The translations under genes and the position numbers were made by a program. This document shows, piece by piece, positions 5,747-15,497 of a DNA stretch of 64,000 bases (position 1 is the stretch's first letter; each line of letters opens with the position of its first letter). The notes under the pieces were generated by a model. The model had not been told where the DNA came from, did no database searches, and worked only from the letters and a program-made list of their open reading frames with translations. Source of the DNA: Leadbetterella sp964423865 (GTDB lineage Bacteria > Bacteroidota > Bacteroidia > Cytophagales > Spirosomataceae); contig CAYRGN010000003.1 of assembly GCA_964423865.1 (NCBI GenBank), forward strand, positions 1 through 64,000, in the 5' to 3' direction.

Positions 5747-8737
5747 ATGCATAAAATTGGACTGATAGTCGTGCTGCTAGGGGGCATGTGGTCTTGCGGA
5801 AAAACTACCGAAGAGCGTTTTGATCGTTTTCCGGAAGGGAAAAAGAAGGAATTTATTACCACGGAGGGAATAAACGTTCCCGATAACCAATTGGAAGTGG
5901 GCCTTTTTGCCTCGGAACCCGATGTGTTTAATCCGACCAATATGGATATCGACCATAAAGGGAGGGTCTGGCTTTGCGAAGCGTATAATTACAGGAACGA
6001 TGTAAACCATATCCCCTATGAGAAAAAGGGGGATAAAATTCTTATCCTGGAAGATACCGACGAGGACGGTAAAGCGGACAAAACCAAGGTATACTACCAG
6101 GGAGAAGACGTGAATGCCGCATTGGGAATATGCGTGTTGGGGAATAAGGTAATTGTTTCTGCCAGTCCGAATGTGTTTTGTTTTACGGATGAAGACGGGG
6201 ATGACCTGCCTGATAAAAAGGAGATTCTTTTTAAGACGAAAGACGGCCTGCAAAGTGACCACGGTGTTCATGCGATGGTCTTCGGGCCGGACGGGAAACT
6301 CTATTTTAGCTTTGGCAATCGCGGACTAGGTCTTACCGACCCCGATGGTCGGCCTCTGAAAGATATTTATGGACGAGAAATTGGGCAGACCTTAGCCTTC
6401 TTCCAGGAGGGAATGGCGTTACGATGTGATATTAATGTCCGGGAATTCGAGGTAATAGGCTGGAACTTCCGGAATAATTACGAGCTATGCATCGACTCTT
6501 TCGGGAGGATCTGGCAAAGTGACAATGACGATGACGGCGTCAGGAGTAACCGCATCAACAGCCTGCTGCCTTACGGAAACTATGGGTATAAAGATGAAAT
6601 GACGGGTGCCGATTGGCGGTCCCACCGCACCAATAAGGAAGATTCGGTCTGGAAGCAGCATTGGCATCAGAATGATCCCGGAGTAGTGCCTAATCTCCTG
6701 ATCATTGGTGCCGGTTCGCCCACCGGTATATTGGTATATGAAGGAGAACTCCTGCCCCGGAAATACAGGGGATCGATTTTCCTCGGAGACGCGGTAAATA
6801 ATGACGTGATTGCCTACGGTATTGACAAAAAGGGAGCAGGCTATGTACTGGAGTCCCGGCCGATTCTGGACGCGTCTGAAAAGGATCAATGGTTTCGCCC
6901 GTCTGATGTAGCCGTGGGGCCTGACGGTTCTGTTTTCGTGGCCGACTGGTACGATGTGGGAGTGGGGGGGCATTTTGTGGGAGATCTTGAAAAAGGGCGT
7001 ATTTACCGTGTATACCCGAAGGAGGGGGGAGCATATCGACTACCGGAGTACGATTTTGAAGAGGTGAGTTCCTGCGTGGAAGCCTTGAAAAACCCGTCCA
7101 ATTCTGTTCGCTACATGGCCTGGACCGCCTTGAAACGGCATGGGAAAGAAGCGGAGAAGGCCTTGTATGCGCTGGCCAGGGAAAAGGATGCGGTTTTTAC
7201 GGCTCGGGCATTGTGGTTGTTGAAAGACCTGGATTCCGCTTACCTGGAAGAGTTCTCCCGTCACCCGGATGAAGATATCCGGGCAGCCACCGTTCGTATG
7301 GCTTCCCCGGAGAACAATTCGGCTTTTTTTGCCCGGATGTCACAGGACGTCTCCCTCCAGGTTAAACAGGCGGTGGCCACGCAAATTTGTTATACCTATA
7401 ACCCGGAGGCCTGGCTGAATCTCGCTAACGCGTATAAGGCCGGTGACCGCTGGTTCCTGGAGGCGTTGGGGATAGGAGCTACGGGTCATTGGGATACCTA
7501 CCTGGAGAAATACCTGGAGGGTAAAACGTGGATAAACGGTCCCGAAGCACGGGACATTATCTGGAGAAGCCGCAGTAAGAACACTTCTGCCTACCTGGCA
7601 GAAATTATCCGGCAAACGCCATTTAATCGTACCCTGAGGTACTTCAGGGCTTTTGATTTTCAAGAGGTCAACGCCCGAAACAAAGCATTGCTTGAACTCC
7701 TGGAAACAGCCGGGTCGGAAGAATATAAATTGCTTATTTTTAATCACTTTAACACGAAATTGATCTTGCAGAACCCGGAGTTTCACCGGCGGATACCCGC
7801 TGTGCTGATCGGCATAAAAAATGACCGGGATTTTCTGGATATTGTACTGAAATACCGGATGGTGAAAGAGAGAACGCGGGTTTTAAACATCCTGGACCAC
7901 AGCGATGACCCGGTACTCTTTCGCCAGGCCGCTGAAGTTGCCAACACCCTGTTTGGAATAGAAATTCTCTGGGAGCCCCTTCACCGAAAACCCCTGGATA
8001 AAGCGCTTGCGGTGAGAAGAATAGAACGAATGGGGCTGATAGATCATGAGGTGGTTACCAAGCAGCTTATCCAGGTATTTTCCAGCCGTAAGTACCCCTT
8101 TGAGCTTCGGGAAGCCGCTGTACTGGCCATGGAGGGATACAGGAGTGATCTCAGGCTGTGGGACCTGATGAAAGTGAATAAAATCAGTAAGGAACTGATG
8201 CCGGCGGCCCGGCAGGTCATCGCTAAGACGTTTCACAACGATATAAAAGTAGAATTTGAGAGCCTGTACGGTGTTCGGGAGGCAACGGGGGCTTTCCGCA
8301 TGCCCGATTTTAACAGCGATAAGGGAGATGCGGTCAAAGGACGGGTTGCTTTTGAGCGCATGTGTTCCGTGTGCCACAGTAACGGTATTTCAGGAAGCGA
8401 TTTTGGTCCGTCTCTGGAGACTATAGGCCAAAAGCTGACGAAAGAAGGTCTTTATAACGCGATTGTCTATCCTAACCAGGGCATTAACCTCGGCTACGAG
8501 ACCAGCCTGATCACTTTTGCAGACGGAAGTACGATGAAAGCTATGGTCACCAGCAAAACCTCCGATGCCTATCGGGTGAAGGTGCTGGGAGAACAGGAGC
8601 AACGCAGGTATCCGCTTGACCAGGTGAAGTCGGTTGAGGTGGTGGAGAAAGAATCCTTTATGCCCGCTTTTCCCTTGCAGGAGCAGGATATGCTGGATCT
8701 CATTACGTACCTATACGGTTTGAGAAAAAGCTCATAA
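5747..8737 (+). CDS. PVC-type membrane-bound dehydrogenase with HEAT repeats and C-terminal cytochrome c
   Basis: A 996-aa exported protein. The N-terminus is hydrophobic and ends at Cys17 (GGMWSC), a weak lipobox, so it is probably a lipoprotein. Residues about 40-430 form the PVC-type dehydrogenase beta-propeller, with repeated Asp-rich turns such as DTDEDGKADKTKV and DEDGDDLPDKKE that look calcium-binding. Residues about 440-830 are HEAT-like helical repeats. The heme site CSVCH is at 873-877, with MPAFP near the end offering a possible axial Met. Family members are thought to oxidise sugars or alcohols in the periplasm with electrons passed to the heme; the substrate is unknown. The stop overlaps the 3' end of the convergent yjjG gene by 6 bp. 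Confidence 0.85.
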   Translation: MHKIGLIVVLLGGMWSCGKTTEERFDRFPEGKKKEFITTEGINVPDNQLEVGLFASEPDVFNPTNMDIDHKGRVWLCEAYNYRNDVNHIPYEKKGDKILILEDTDEDGKADKTKVYYQGEDVNAALGICVLGNKVIVSASPNVFCFTDEDGDDLPDKKEILFKTKDGLQSDHGVHAMVFGPDGKLYFSFGNRGLGLTDPDGRPLKDIYGREIGQTLAFFQEGMALRCDINVREFEVIGWNFRNNYELCIDSFGRIWQSDNDDDGVRSNRINSLLPYGNYGYKDEMTGADWRSHRTNKEDSVWKQHWHQNDPGVVPNLLIIGAGSPTGILVYEGELLPRKYRGSIFLGDAVNNDVIAYGIDKKGAGYVLESRPILDASEKDQWFRPSDVAVGPDGSVFVADWYDVGVGGHFVGDLEKGRIYRVYPKEGGAYRLPEYDFEEVSSCVEALKNPSNSVRYMAWTALKRHGKEAEKALYALAREKDAVFTARALWLLKDLDSAYLEEFSRHPDEDIRAATVRMASPENNSAFFARMSQDVSLQVKQAVATQICYTYNPEAWLNLANAYKAGDRWFLEALGIGATGHWDTYLEKYLEGKTWINGPEARDIIWRSRSKNTSAYLAEIIRQTPFNRTLRYFRAFDFQEVNARNKALLELLETAGSEEYKLLIFNHFNTKLILQNPEFHRRIPAVLIGIKNDRDFLDIVLKYRMVKERTRVLNILDHSDDPVLFRQAAEVANTLFGIEILWEPLHRKPLDKALAVRRIERMGLIDHEVVTKQLIQVFSSRKYPFELREAAVLAMEGYRSDLRLWDLMKVNKISKELMPAARQVIAKTFHNDIKVEFESLYGVREATGAFRMPDFNSDKGDAVKGRVAFERMCSVCHSNGISGSDFGPSLETIGQKLTKEGLYNAIVYPNQGINLGYETSLITFADGSTMKAMVTSKTSDAYRVKVLGEQEQRRYPLDQVKSVEVVEKESFMPAFPLQEQDMLDLITYLYGLRKSS

Positions 8738-9406
8738 AAGTTTTTTCAGGGATATAAGCTCGGTTATGACGTCGGGGGAGGAAGTTCCCCCGTGCGGATC
8801 GAAGTGGATGTACGGCAGGCCCGCGTTTTTCGAGCCGGTTTTGTCGGCAATCTCGTCATCGCCGATATATACCGCTTTCTCCGGGGAAACTCCGACCGTT
8901 TGCAAAGCGTAAGCAAAGATTTTCGGATCGGGTTTGCGGGCCTCACAAAGATCACTGGTAATAATATGACGGAAATAGTGATAAATGTCACTCCCTTTCA
9001 TTTTTAGGGTCTGGATATTGAGGTAGCCGTTACTGATAATATGCAAAGGATACCGGGGATAGAGGTACTCCAGGATTTCCAGGGCGCCCTCCACCAGGTG
9101 CGTTTGGGTAGGAAGCAGACGGGTAAACTGTTCATTCAGCGCCAGGGAAGTTTTTTCAGAGCAGGGTACATCCAAAGCCTGAAGTGTATTTCTGAAACGG
9201 GTTTTTCTCAGTTCATCGTGGGTGATGGTGTTGGCCTCCAGTTGTCGCCATAGCCCTTTGTTGATTACCCGGAAGGTGGCGATAAAGTCTTCGTACGGCA
9301 CCTGGCCGGAGACCTGGTCGGCATAGATTACCTTCAGGCAGGCCTCTGAGTTTCGTTCGAAGTCCCACAGGGTATGGTCCAGGTCAAAAAAAACGTGTTC
9401 AGTCAT
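8732..9406 (-). CDS. yjjG: YjjG-type HAD family noncanonical pyrimidine nucleotidase
   Basis: A 224-aa haloacid dehalogenase-fold phosphatase. The nucleophile motif is FFDLDHTLWDF (Asp8 and Asp10), the threonine/serine motif is HIISNGYLN, the lysine is in ARKPDPKIF, and the metal-binding acidic motif is VYIGDDEIAD. The DLDHTLWDF signature is typical of the YjjG group, which hydrolyses pyrimidine nucleoside monophosphates including damaged ones. It is the last gene of a run comA-like, dedA, aroE, yjjG. It is convergent with the PVC-type gene, sharing 6 bp. Confidence 0.88.
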   Translation of the reverse strand: MTEHVFFDLDHTLWDFERNSEACLKVIYADQVSGQVPYEDFIATFRVINKGLWRQLEANTITHDELRKTRFRNTLQALDVPCSEKTSLALNEQFTRLLPTQTHLVEGALEILEYLYPRYPLHIISNGYLNIQTLKMKGSDIYHYFRHIITSDLCEARKPDPKIFAYALQTVGVSPEKAVYIGDDEIADKTGSKNAGLPYIHFDPHGGTSSPDVITELISLKKLL

Positions 9407-9473
9407 TTTACAACAGATGTGATCAGGTTACAGCAGATGTGGTCTGTAAGAGTTCCTTATTTTCAGCAGTCGA

Positions 9474-10235
9474 TCAGGAATTCCAGATTTCCCACGACTT
9501 TTCCGCCTGGTAGACCAGCATGGGGTATCCGTTCGTGGTTTTTGCCCCTTTTTCCTTGCCTCTCCGCATAAAGAGGGTTTCTTCCGGGTTATATACCAGG
9601 TCGTAAAGAAAATGAGCTTCATTCAGGCGCTCATAGTCCAGGGCCGGAGCTACCTCTGTTTTAGGATAGGTTCCCAGGGGGGTGCAATTGATGATCAGGG
9701 TATGATCTTCCAGGAGGGCATTGGCCGTTTCGTACGAAATACGGCCTTCTCCTTCCGTTCTGGATACACACTGATACGGAATGTTCATGTCTTCAAGGGC
9801 CACGTGGATGGCACGGGCAGCGCCTCCGTTCCCCAGTACCAGGGCGTTTTCAGGCAGATTTCCGTTCAGGAACTCCTCCAGTGAACGCCGGAAACCGTAA
9901 TAGTCGCTATTGTACCCCTTTAAACGTCCGTCTTTTCCTATTTTGATGACATTCACCGCCCCGATGCGTTCCGCGGCCGGATCAATTTCGGATAAGAAAG
10001 GAAGGACATTGCGCTTGTGGGGAATGGTGACATTCAGGCCAATCAACCCGGCGGTTTCGGCAATGATACCGGGTAAGGCGCCGATATCTTCTATTTCGAA
10101 GAGATCGTACCGGTGTGTATCCGACATGCCGGCTTTCTCAAACTTGTCGGTGAAGTACCGTTTGGAAAAAGAATGGCCTAAAGGAAAACCGATTAGCCCA
10201 AACCTGTTTTTTGGTATGTCGTCTGCCTTGCTCAT
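9474..10235 (-). CDS. aroE: Shikimate dehydrogenase
   Basis: A 253-aa NADPH-dependent enzyme that reduces 3-dehydroshikimate to shikimate in chorismate synthesis. Visible motifs are the substrate-binding GFPLGHSFSK (residues about 16-25), NVTIPHKRNV with the catalytic Lys and its partner Asp further on, the nucleotide-binding VLGNGGAARAI, and INCTPLGTYP. Length is normal for AroE. It starts directly at the base after the dedA stop, so the two are probably translationally coupled. Its product feeds the tryptophan branch whose first enzyme (trpE/trpG) lies 24 kb away in this window. Confidence 0.93.
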   Translation of the reverse strand: MSKADDIPKNRFGLIGFPLGHSFSKRYFTDKFEKAGMSDTHRYDLFEIEDIGALPGIIAETAGLIGLNVTIPHKRNVLPFLSEIDPAAERIGAVNVIKIGKDGRLKGYNSDYYGFRRSLEEFLNGNLPENALVLGNGGAARAIHVALEDMNIPYQCVSRTEGEGRISYETANALLEDHTLIINCTPLGTYPKTEVAPALDYERLNEAHFLYDLVYNPEETLFMRRGKEKGAKTTNGYPMLVYQAEKSWEIWNS

Positions 10236-10889
10236 TTACACCGCTTCCTTCTTTCCGAATTTCATTTTGAGAAATCCGATAATCATCGGAAGAACGGAAA
10301 CCAGGATAATGCCCAGCACCACCTTCTCAAAATTGGCTTTCACCCATTCGTTGGTTCCCAGAAAATAGCCCGCAAGTGTAATGCTGCTTACCCAGATTAC
10401 GGCGCCGATAATACAAAAGAGAATGTAGCGCGGATACCGCATGCTGCCGGCACCCGCCACAAAAGGAGCTACCGTACGGATAATCGGCATGAAACGGGCC
10501 AGTATCACGGCCAGACCGCCGTGTTTGGCATAAAACTTTTCGGTTTGTTCGATATATTCCCGTTTTAGGAACAGGATTTTTTCCCTTGATTTGATGTATT
10601 TGCCGAAACGGCTGCCCACGAAGTAATTCACGTTGTCGCCCAGCAGGGCCGCAGAGATGAGCAGGGGGATCACCAGGGCTACATCGAGTTGTCCGGTAGA
10701 GGCGGCCAGTAGCCCCACGGCAAAAAGCAGGGAGTCTCCGGGTAGCAAGGGCATTACAATAAGGCCCGTTTCCATAAAGACTACCAGGAAAAGCAAAGCG
10801 TAAGTGAGTTTATCGTATTCAGCGAGGAATTGCTGGAGAACAGTCAGCGGATCTTTTAAGAAATCAAGGATAAAATGAATCAGTTCCAT
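10236..10889 (-). CDS. dedA: DedA family membrane protein
   Basis: A 217-aa polytopic protein of the DedA/VTT superfamily. Diagnostic segments are FMETGLIVMPLLPGDSLLF (residues about 39-57), GDNVNYFVGSRFGK, and the RFMPIIRTVAPFVAGAGSM motif with its conserved Arg residues, followed by two more membrane helices. Family members are implicated in lipid scrambling/undecaprenyl phosphate recycling and proton-linked envelope homeostasis. It follows the phosphosulfolactate synthase-like gene by 2 bp and abuts aroE. The exact substrate is not readable. Confidence 0.9.
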   Translation of the reverse strand: MELIHFILDFLKDPLTVLQQFLAEYDKLTYALLFLVVFMETGLIVMPLLPGDSLLFAVGLLAASTGQLDVALVIPLLISAALLGDNVNYFVGSRFGKYIKSREKILFLKREYIEQTEKFYAKHGGLAVILARFMPIIRTVAPFVAGAGSMRYPRYILFCIIGAVIWVSSITLAGYFLGTNEWVKANFEKVVLGIILVSVLPMIIGFLKMKFGKKEAV

Positions 10890-10891
10890 GT

Positions 10892-11716
10892 TCAGGTATC
10901 TTGTTTTAAGCGTTCGTCCTGGAAGTATTTGCCCAGTTTGTATTTTTGTTTGATATCTTCCGGTAAAAAAGAAGCAAAAGTGTCACTCCGGAGGCCCAGT
11001 CGGGTGGTCTCCAGCGAGATGGCTTCCTCGGGAGCGATATTGCCCAGGTTGACGTTAGGGCCGATAAGCTTGACAAAATAAACCTGCTGAGGTCGCTGAG
11101 GCGCTTCCCAGATGATATTTTCTGCCGAAATGGCATTGATAATCTCGTCTACCAGGCCCTGGCGAACCTCTCCTGAACTCCGGTAAAGACCGATATTACC
11201 GCTTTCCCTTGCTTCACCGATTACTTTCCATGATCCGGCCTGCAGTTCACTCCGCATCAGGTTAATCCATTTATAAGGCGCAAATATCTTTTCCGCATCT
11301 TTTGAACCTACTTCGGAAAGTACTTTCCCCCGGGTAGCCAGGCGGGAAATATAGCTGCATTTTTCTTCGTGAGGAAGGGTAATGGAACCGTCAGATACTT
11401 CCGCGTATTCCAGTCCGAACTTGTCCAGTAACCGGAGGTAATCTTCAAACTGATTCCTGACTACAAAAGCTTCAAAAAGCGTCCCCCCGAAATACACCGG
11501 GATCTGGCAGGAATGGTAGAGGTCAATCTTCTCTTTCAGGTTTTCCGTTATATAGGAAGTGGCCCATCCCAGTTTTACAATATCTGTAAAGCGGGCGGCT
11601 TTGGAAAGAAAGTTTTCGGTTTCGGCCAGGCTCAGACCTTTGTCCATCACCATGGTTAATCCGTTACTGCGGGGCTGGGAAGTTCGCTCAGGTATATGCG
11701 ATAAAGTATAATTCAT
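10892..11716 (-). CDS. Phosphosulfolactate synthase-like protein (ComA family)
   Basis: A 274-aa TIM-barrel protein. Starting at the ATG at 11716 (MNYTLSHIPERT) fits the family; upstream in-frame sequence to 11791 is rich in Cys and Phe and looks non-coding. Family segments include GLTMVMDKGLSL, DIVKLGWATSYI, IPVYFGGTLFEAF, YAEVSDGSITLP and LSEVGSKDAEK. Archaeal ComA adds sulfite to phosphoenolpyruvate in coenzyme M synthesis. Bacteroidota do not make coenzyme M, so here it may make sulfolactate or sulfonolipid precursors, or act like the plant heat-stress homologue; this is inference. It heads the run with dedA, aroE and yjjG. Confidence 0.82.
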   Translation of the reverse strand: MNYTLSHIPERTSQPRSNGLTMVMDKGLSLAETENFLSKAARFTDIVKLGWATSYITENLKEKIDLYHSCQIPVYFGGTLFEAFVVRNQFEDYLRLLDKFGLEYAEVSDGSITLPHEEKCSYISRLATRGKVLSEVGSKDAEKIFAPYKWINLMRSELQAGSWKVIGEARESGNIGLYRSSGEVRQGLVDEIINAISAENIIWEAPQRPQQVYFVKLIGPNVNLGNIAPEEAISLETTRLGLRSDTFASFLPEDIKQKYKLGKYFQDERLKQDT

Positions 11717-11859
11717 TCGCTGATATTTGAAGCGGCAAAAGTACGAAATACTACGGGTTTTCGGATAGCATTCCCTAAAAAATAAGGACACGATTCCGAT
11801 TCCGACCCGATGAATTCCCGCATTATTGCCATATATTTGCCACTATTTTAAGAATTAAT

Positions 11860-13248
11860 TTGAAGTTAGGCGGTTTCTTACTGGTTGTGCTGTGGTTTTG
11901 GGGAGGAGATGCCGAAGCTTTCCAGGACTCCCTATATCTGGTAAGAAGCATCGTTACCGAGGGAAATAAAGTGACCCGCACCGCCATTATTGAAAGGGAA
12001 GTGGTGTTTCGGGAAGGAGACCGGATACCGGCAAGCGAACTTAGTGAGAAACTTGAACTCACCCGATCAAACCTGATCAATACCAATTTATTCCTGGAAG
12101 TAGCGCTTAACCCCATCGTAGATTCCACAGGGATGCTGGACCTGCTCATCTGTGTAAAAGAGAGGTGGTATTGGGGCGTGCTGCCTTACCTGGCCCTGAG
12201 CGACCGGAGTTTTAATGAATGGTGGTATGAAAGGGGGCGCGATCTGAGACGACTGACTTACGGTGTGAACGTGACCCAATACAATTTTACAGGGAATGCC
12301 GATGTTTTTTACGCGGGGGCCTATTTCGGTTTTGCCCCCCATTACCAGTTGGGCTATTCCCGGCCGTATATTGACCGGCAAAAGCGTTTCGGGGTGTCTG
12401 CCCGAATGTATTATACCTCCCGGAGAAACGTGGCGTACCGTACATGGAACGATAAACTGGCTTTCCTGGATTCGGAAAACCTGGCCCTCAGCCGGATGGG
12501 AGGGTCGGCGGAATTACGGTACAGGAAAGATTATAATTATTTTCACACCCTGTTTCTCGGACTTTCAAAGAACCGGATTGCAGACACCGTAGTGACGGCC
12601 AACCCGGAGTATTTCGGGGAGGGGAAAAGCGAGCAGCTCCTGGTGAGTCTGGGTTATGAATACCGGGCGGATTTTCGCGATGTACGGCAGTACCCTCTCA
12701 AAGGTACATTCTTTTCGGCGGCGGCCAATCACTTTTTTGTGCAGGGCGGAAAAGACCAGTCTAATCTTCTGCTTACGGCCAGTCACTACTTTCCCCTGTC
12801 TGAAAAATGGTTCCTGGAGGTAGGGGTAAGAGGAAAAGCTTCTTTTCCCAAAAAGCAGAATTACTTCCTGGTCAGCGGCCTGGGTTATGGCGGCAACGTG
12901 GCCCGGGGATATGAACTTTATGTGATTGACGGGCAGTATTTCGCATTGAACCGGAATACCCTTAAATTCCGGGCTTTTCAGCGTAAATTTGATGTAGGAT
13001 GGATTATCCGGAAAAAGGAGTTTTCCATTGTGCCCATTACCGTATATCCCAACGTGTACCTGGATTACGCGTATGTGAAGAACTTTTACCCGGGAAAAAG
13101 TAACTCACAGTTGAGTAATGCTCATCTTTTGGGCGCCGGTGCCGGTATTGATATCGTGACTTTTTATAATGTGAACGTCAGAACCTACTACTCTGTGAAC
13201 CAGATGGGCGAGAGGAAATTGTTTTTCACCATCGGGAGGGAGTTCTGA
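11860..13248 (+). CDS. BamA/TamA-like outer membrane barrel protein with POTRA domain
   Basis: A 462-aa exported protein that begins at a TTG codon (11860). It has a short signal peptide ending near AEAFQDS, one POTRA-like domain (residues about 28-110, IVTEGNKVTRTAIIEREVVFREGD) and an Omp85-type 16-strand barrel to the C-terminal aromatic Phe (TIGREF). BamA itself has five POTRAs, so this is a smaller Omp85 relative, possibly for assembling or secreting particular envelope proteins. It is transcribed divergently from the comA-like gene. The start codon choice is forced because no ATG lies before the signal peptide. Confidence 0.82.
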   Translation: MKLGGFLLVVLWFWGGDAEAFQDSLYLVRSIVTEGNKVTRTAIIEREVVFREGDRIPASELSEKLELTRSNLINTNLFLEVALNPIVDSTGMLDLLICVKERWYWGVLPYLALSDRSFNEWWYERGRDLRRLTYGVNVTQYNFTGNADVFYAGAYFGFAPHYQLGYSRPYIDRQKRFGVSARMYYTSRRNVAYRTWNDKLAFLDSENLALSRMGGSAELRYRKDYNYFHTLFLGLSKNRIADTVVTANPEYFGEGKSEQLLVSLGYEYRADFRDVRQYPLKGTFFSAAANHFFVQGGKDQSNLLLTASHYFPLSEKWFLEVGVRGKASFPKKQNYFLVSGLGYGGNVARGYELYVIDGQYFALNRNTLKFRAFQRKFDVGWIIRKKEFSIVPITVYPNVYLDYAYVKNFYPGKSNSQLSNAHLLGAGAGIDIVTFYNVNVRTYYSVNQMGERKLFFTIGREF

Positions 13249-13310
13249 CCATTCAGCCTCATAATCTTCCGTTAAATTATTTCCGGAAACCGGTTAAGTC
13301 CACAAAGTGT

Positions 13311-13318
13311 TATTTTTG
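13311..13318 (+). promoter_or_regulatory. Candidate -7 element of sppA
   Basis: TATTTTTG fits TAnnTTTG and lies 28 bp before the sppA ATG. No good -33 box at the usual spacing. Confidence 0.5.
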
Positions 13319-13346
13319 TAAAGTAAATTAGTAAAACAGATTATAC

Positions 13347-15113
13347 ATGGTGCAGTTTCTTAAATATGTGTTGGCTACCCTGGTAGGACTTTTCCTGTTT
13401 GTCATTTTGTATTTTCTTTTGATGCTAGGACTGGTATCCATGATCGCGGGAGGAGATTCGACCACTAAAGTGAAAGAAAAATCGGTACTAAAGCTGAATT
13501 TTGACAGCCAGTTTACCGAACTCGCGCTTCCGGAAGATCCTTTCTCGGAAATATGGGGAAATACGCCTCCGAATATCGGGTTGAATGATTTTAAAAGTGC
13601 GGTGGCAAACGCGGCGCTGGACCCGAACATTGAAGGAATCAGTATCCGCCTCACGAACCCCCTACTGGGTTTTGGCGAGCTGGAGGAAGTGAAGACCGCC
13701 TTGAAAGAATTTAAAAAATCGGGCAAATTTATTTATACCTATAGCGATTACCTTTCGGAAAAGGCGGTACTGCTGGCTGCGGTGGCTGACAGCGCCTTTA
13801 TTCATCCTATGGGTTCCGCTGAGTTTAACGGTCTGGCCAGTGAAGTGACCTATATCAAGGGAACACTGGATAAGCTGGGCGTGGAACCCCTGGTTTTCCG
13901 GGTAGGAGAGTATAAAAGTGCGGTAGAGCCTTATATACGGAAAGATATGAGTGCGGAAAGCCGGGAACAGGTGAGCCACTACCTCGGATCAATTTCCCAA
14001 ATCTTGTATGAAGACTATGCAGCTGAGAAAAAGATCAGCAAAGCGGAAGTAGATGATATTCTGAAGAAAGCCTCCATGCTGTCGGCCAATGAAAGTATTG
14101 AAAACGGGTTGGTGTCGGCAAAAGTCTATGAAGACGAGTACGAAAATGCGATCCGGAGGAAGTTGGGAGTGAAGACGGACGATAAAATTTCGTATGTGGG
14201 ACTTTCCGCCTACGGGAAGGCCAAGAAGTATGTAGAAGCCGGAAAGATAGACAACCGTATCGCCGTGATTGTGTCGGAAGGAGAAATTGTGCAGGGACAA
14301 GGAAGCACGGGCGTTATCGGTTCAGACGATTTTGTGAAAGAGATCAGGCGGGCACGCAAGGACAAAAAGGTAAAAGCCATTGTACTGCGGATTAACTCGC
14401 CCGGCGGCAGCGCCATGGCCTCTGATATCATGTGGAGGGAAATTCAGCTGACGCGTAAAGAGAAACCTGTGATTGCTTCCATGGGCGATGTGGCGGCTTC
14501 CGGAGGATATTATATGGCCATGGGGTGTGACACGATTGTGGCCCACCCGGCCACCATTACGGGATCTATCGGGATTTTCGGATTGTTACTGAATACCCAA
14601 AAGCTGATGAACGATAAGCTGGGCGTGACGTTTGACGGGGTAAAGACCCATGAGTTCGCGGATTCCCCCTCCCTGACCCGCAGCATGTCTGACGCAGAAA
14701 AACAAACCATTCAGAATATGGTGAATGACGGCTACGAAACCTTTACCTCCAAGGCGGCTGAAGGGCGCAAGATGAGCATCGAAAAGTTGAAGTCGGTGGC
14801 CGGTGGCCGGGTTTGGACCGGTGAGCAGGCGAAGACCCATGGCCTCGTGGATGTGCTGGGCGGTCTGGACGAGGCGATTGCCATAGCCGCAGGCAAAGTG
14901 AACCTGGGCGAGGGCGACTACCAGGTGAAATATTACCCTTACCCCAAATCGGATCTTGACCGCGTGATCGAACGCCTGGGCCGGAAACAGGACGAAGCCC
15001 GCACGATATCGGCCTACCTGGGAGAGTTCGCTCCGGTGTATCACCAGCTACGTTCTTTAAACAAAATGGATAAGATTCAGGCCCGGATGATGTTTTCGGT
15101 GGAAATCCGGTAG
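13347..15113 (+). CDS. sppA: Signal peptide peptidase SppA, 67-kDa type
   Basis: A 588-aa membrane-anchored serine protease that digests cleaved signal peptides. It has an N-terminal transmembrane segment (residues about 8-32) and tandem SppA domains. The Ser-Lys dyad is in place: nucleophile Ser385 in GDVAASGGYYMAMG and general base Lys190 in GEYKSAVEP, matching the E. coli arrangement in which Lys comes from the N-terminal and Ser from the C-terminal domain. Length matches the long-form family. A 9-bp perfect hairpin (15108-15116 with 15128-15136) overlaps the stop codon but lacks a T-run. Confidence 0.93.
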   Translation: MVQFLKYVLATLVGLFLFVILYFLLMLGLVSMIAGGDSTTKVKEKSVLKLNFDSQFTELALPEDPFSEIWGNTPPNIGLNDFKSAVANAALDPNIEGISIRLTNPLLGFGELEEVKTALKEFKKSGKFIYTYSDYLSEKAVLLAAVADSAFIHPMGSAEFNGLASEVTYIKGTLDKLGVEPLVFRVGEYKSAVEPYIRKDMSAESREQVSHYLGSISQILYEDYAAEKKISKAEVDDILKKASMLSANESIENGLVSAKVYEDEYENAIRRKLGVKTDDKISYVGLSAYGKAKKYVEAGKIDNRIAVIVSEGEIVQGQGSTGVIGSDDFVKEIRRARKDKKVKAIVLRINSPGGSAMASDIMWREIQLTRKEKPVIASMGDVAASGGYYMAMGCDTIVAHPATITGSIGIFGLLLNTQKLMNDKLGVTFDGVKTHEFADSPSLTRSMSDAEKQTIQNMVNDGYETFTSKAAEGRKMSIEKLKSVAGGRVWTGEQAKTHGLVDVLGGLDEAIAIAAGKVNLGEGDYQVKYYPYPKSDLDRVIERLGRKQDEARTISAYLGEFAPVYHQLRSLNKMDKIQARMMFSVEIR

Positions 15114-15279
15114 GGGTGTGGTATGCGCCCCTACCGATCCTAATGTAGGGTTTGCGGGCGGCACATATCAGCACCGGCACTGCATCTGACCGCTCTTCAT
15201 TGTCCACAACCATTGATGTACTTTGTATTGCATAGTACTATATTAATCACCAATTTTGAACTATAAAACAAAGCAAATT

Positions 15280-15483
15280 ATGAAAAAGCTATTAAGAATA
15301 AAAGGAAACGGTTCTATGTTGGGTGGGGTTTGTGCCGGTTTGGCGGAATACTTTGAAATTGATGTCACGATTGTTCGCTTGCTGTTTGTGATCGGCCTGA
15401 TCACCCCGGTTCCGGCTCTTATTCCTTACCTGATCATGTGGGTCATTATGCCGGTGAAAAATGTCCACTCCCTGACCGCATAA
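15280..15483 (+). CDS. PspC domain protein (first of two)
   Basis: A 67-aa PspC-domain protein from the ATG at 15280. It shows the family pattern GSMLGGVCAGLAEYFEIDVTIVR followed by a hydrophobic helix and the ending WVIMPV. The domain is the membrane part of the phage-shock protein C stress sensor, but no PspA/B genes are near. A very similar 65-aa protein is 1.4 kb downstream; the two flank the DUF4056 gene. Function is inferred only at the level of envelope stress. Confidence 0.85.
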   Translation: MKKLLRIKGNGSMLGGVCAGLAEYFEIDVTIVRLLFVIGLITPVPALIPYLIMWVIMPVKNVHSLTA

Positions 15484-15497
15484 GAAAGGCCCCTGTT

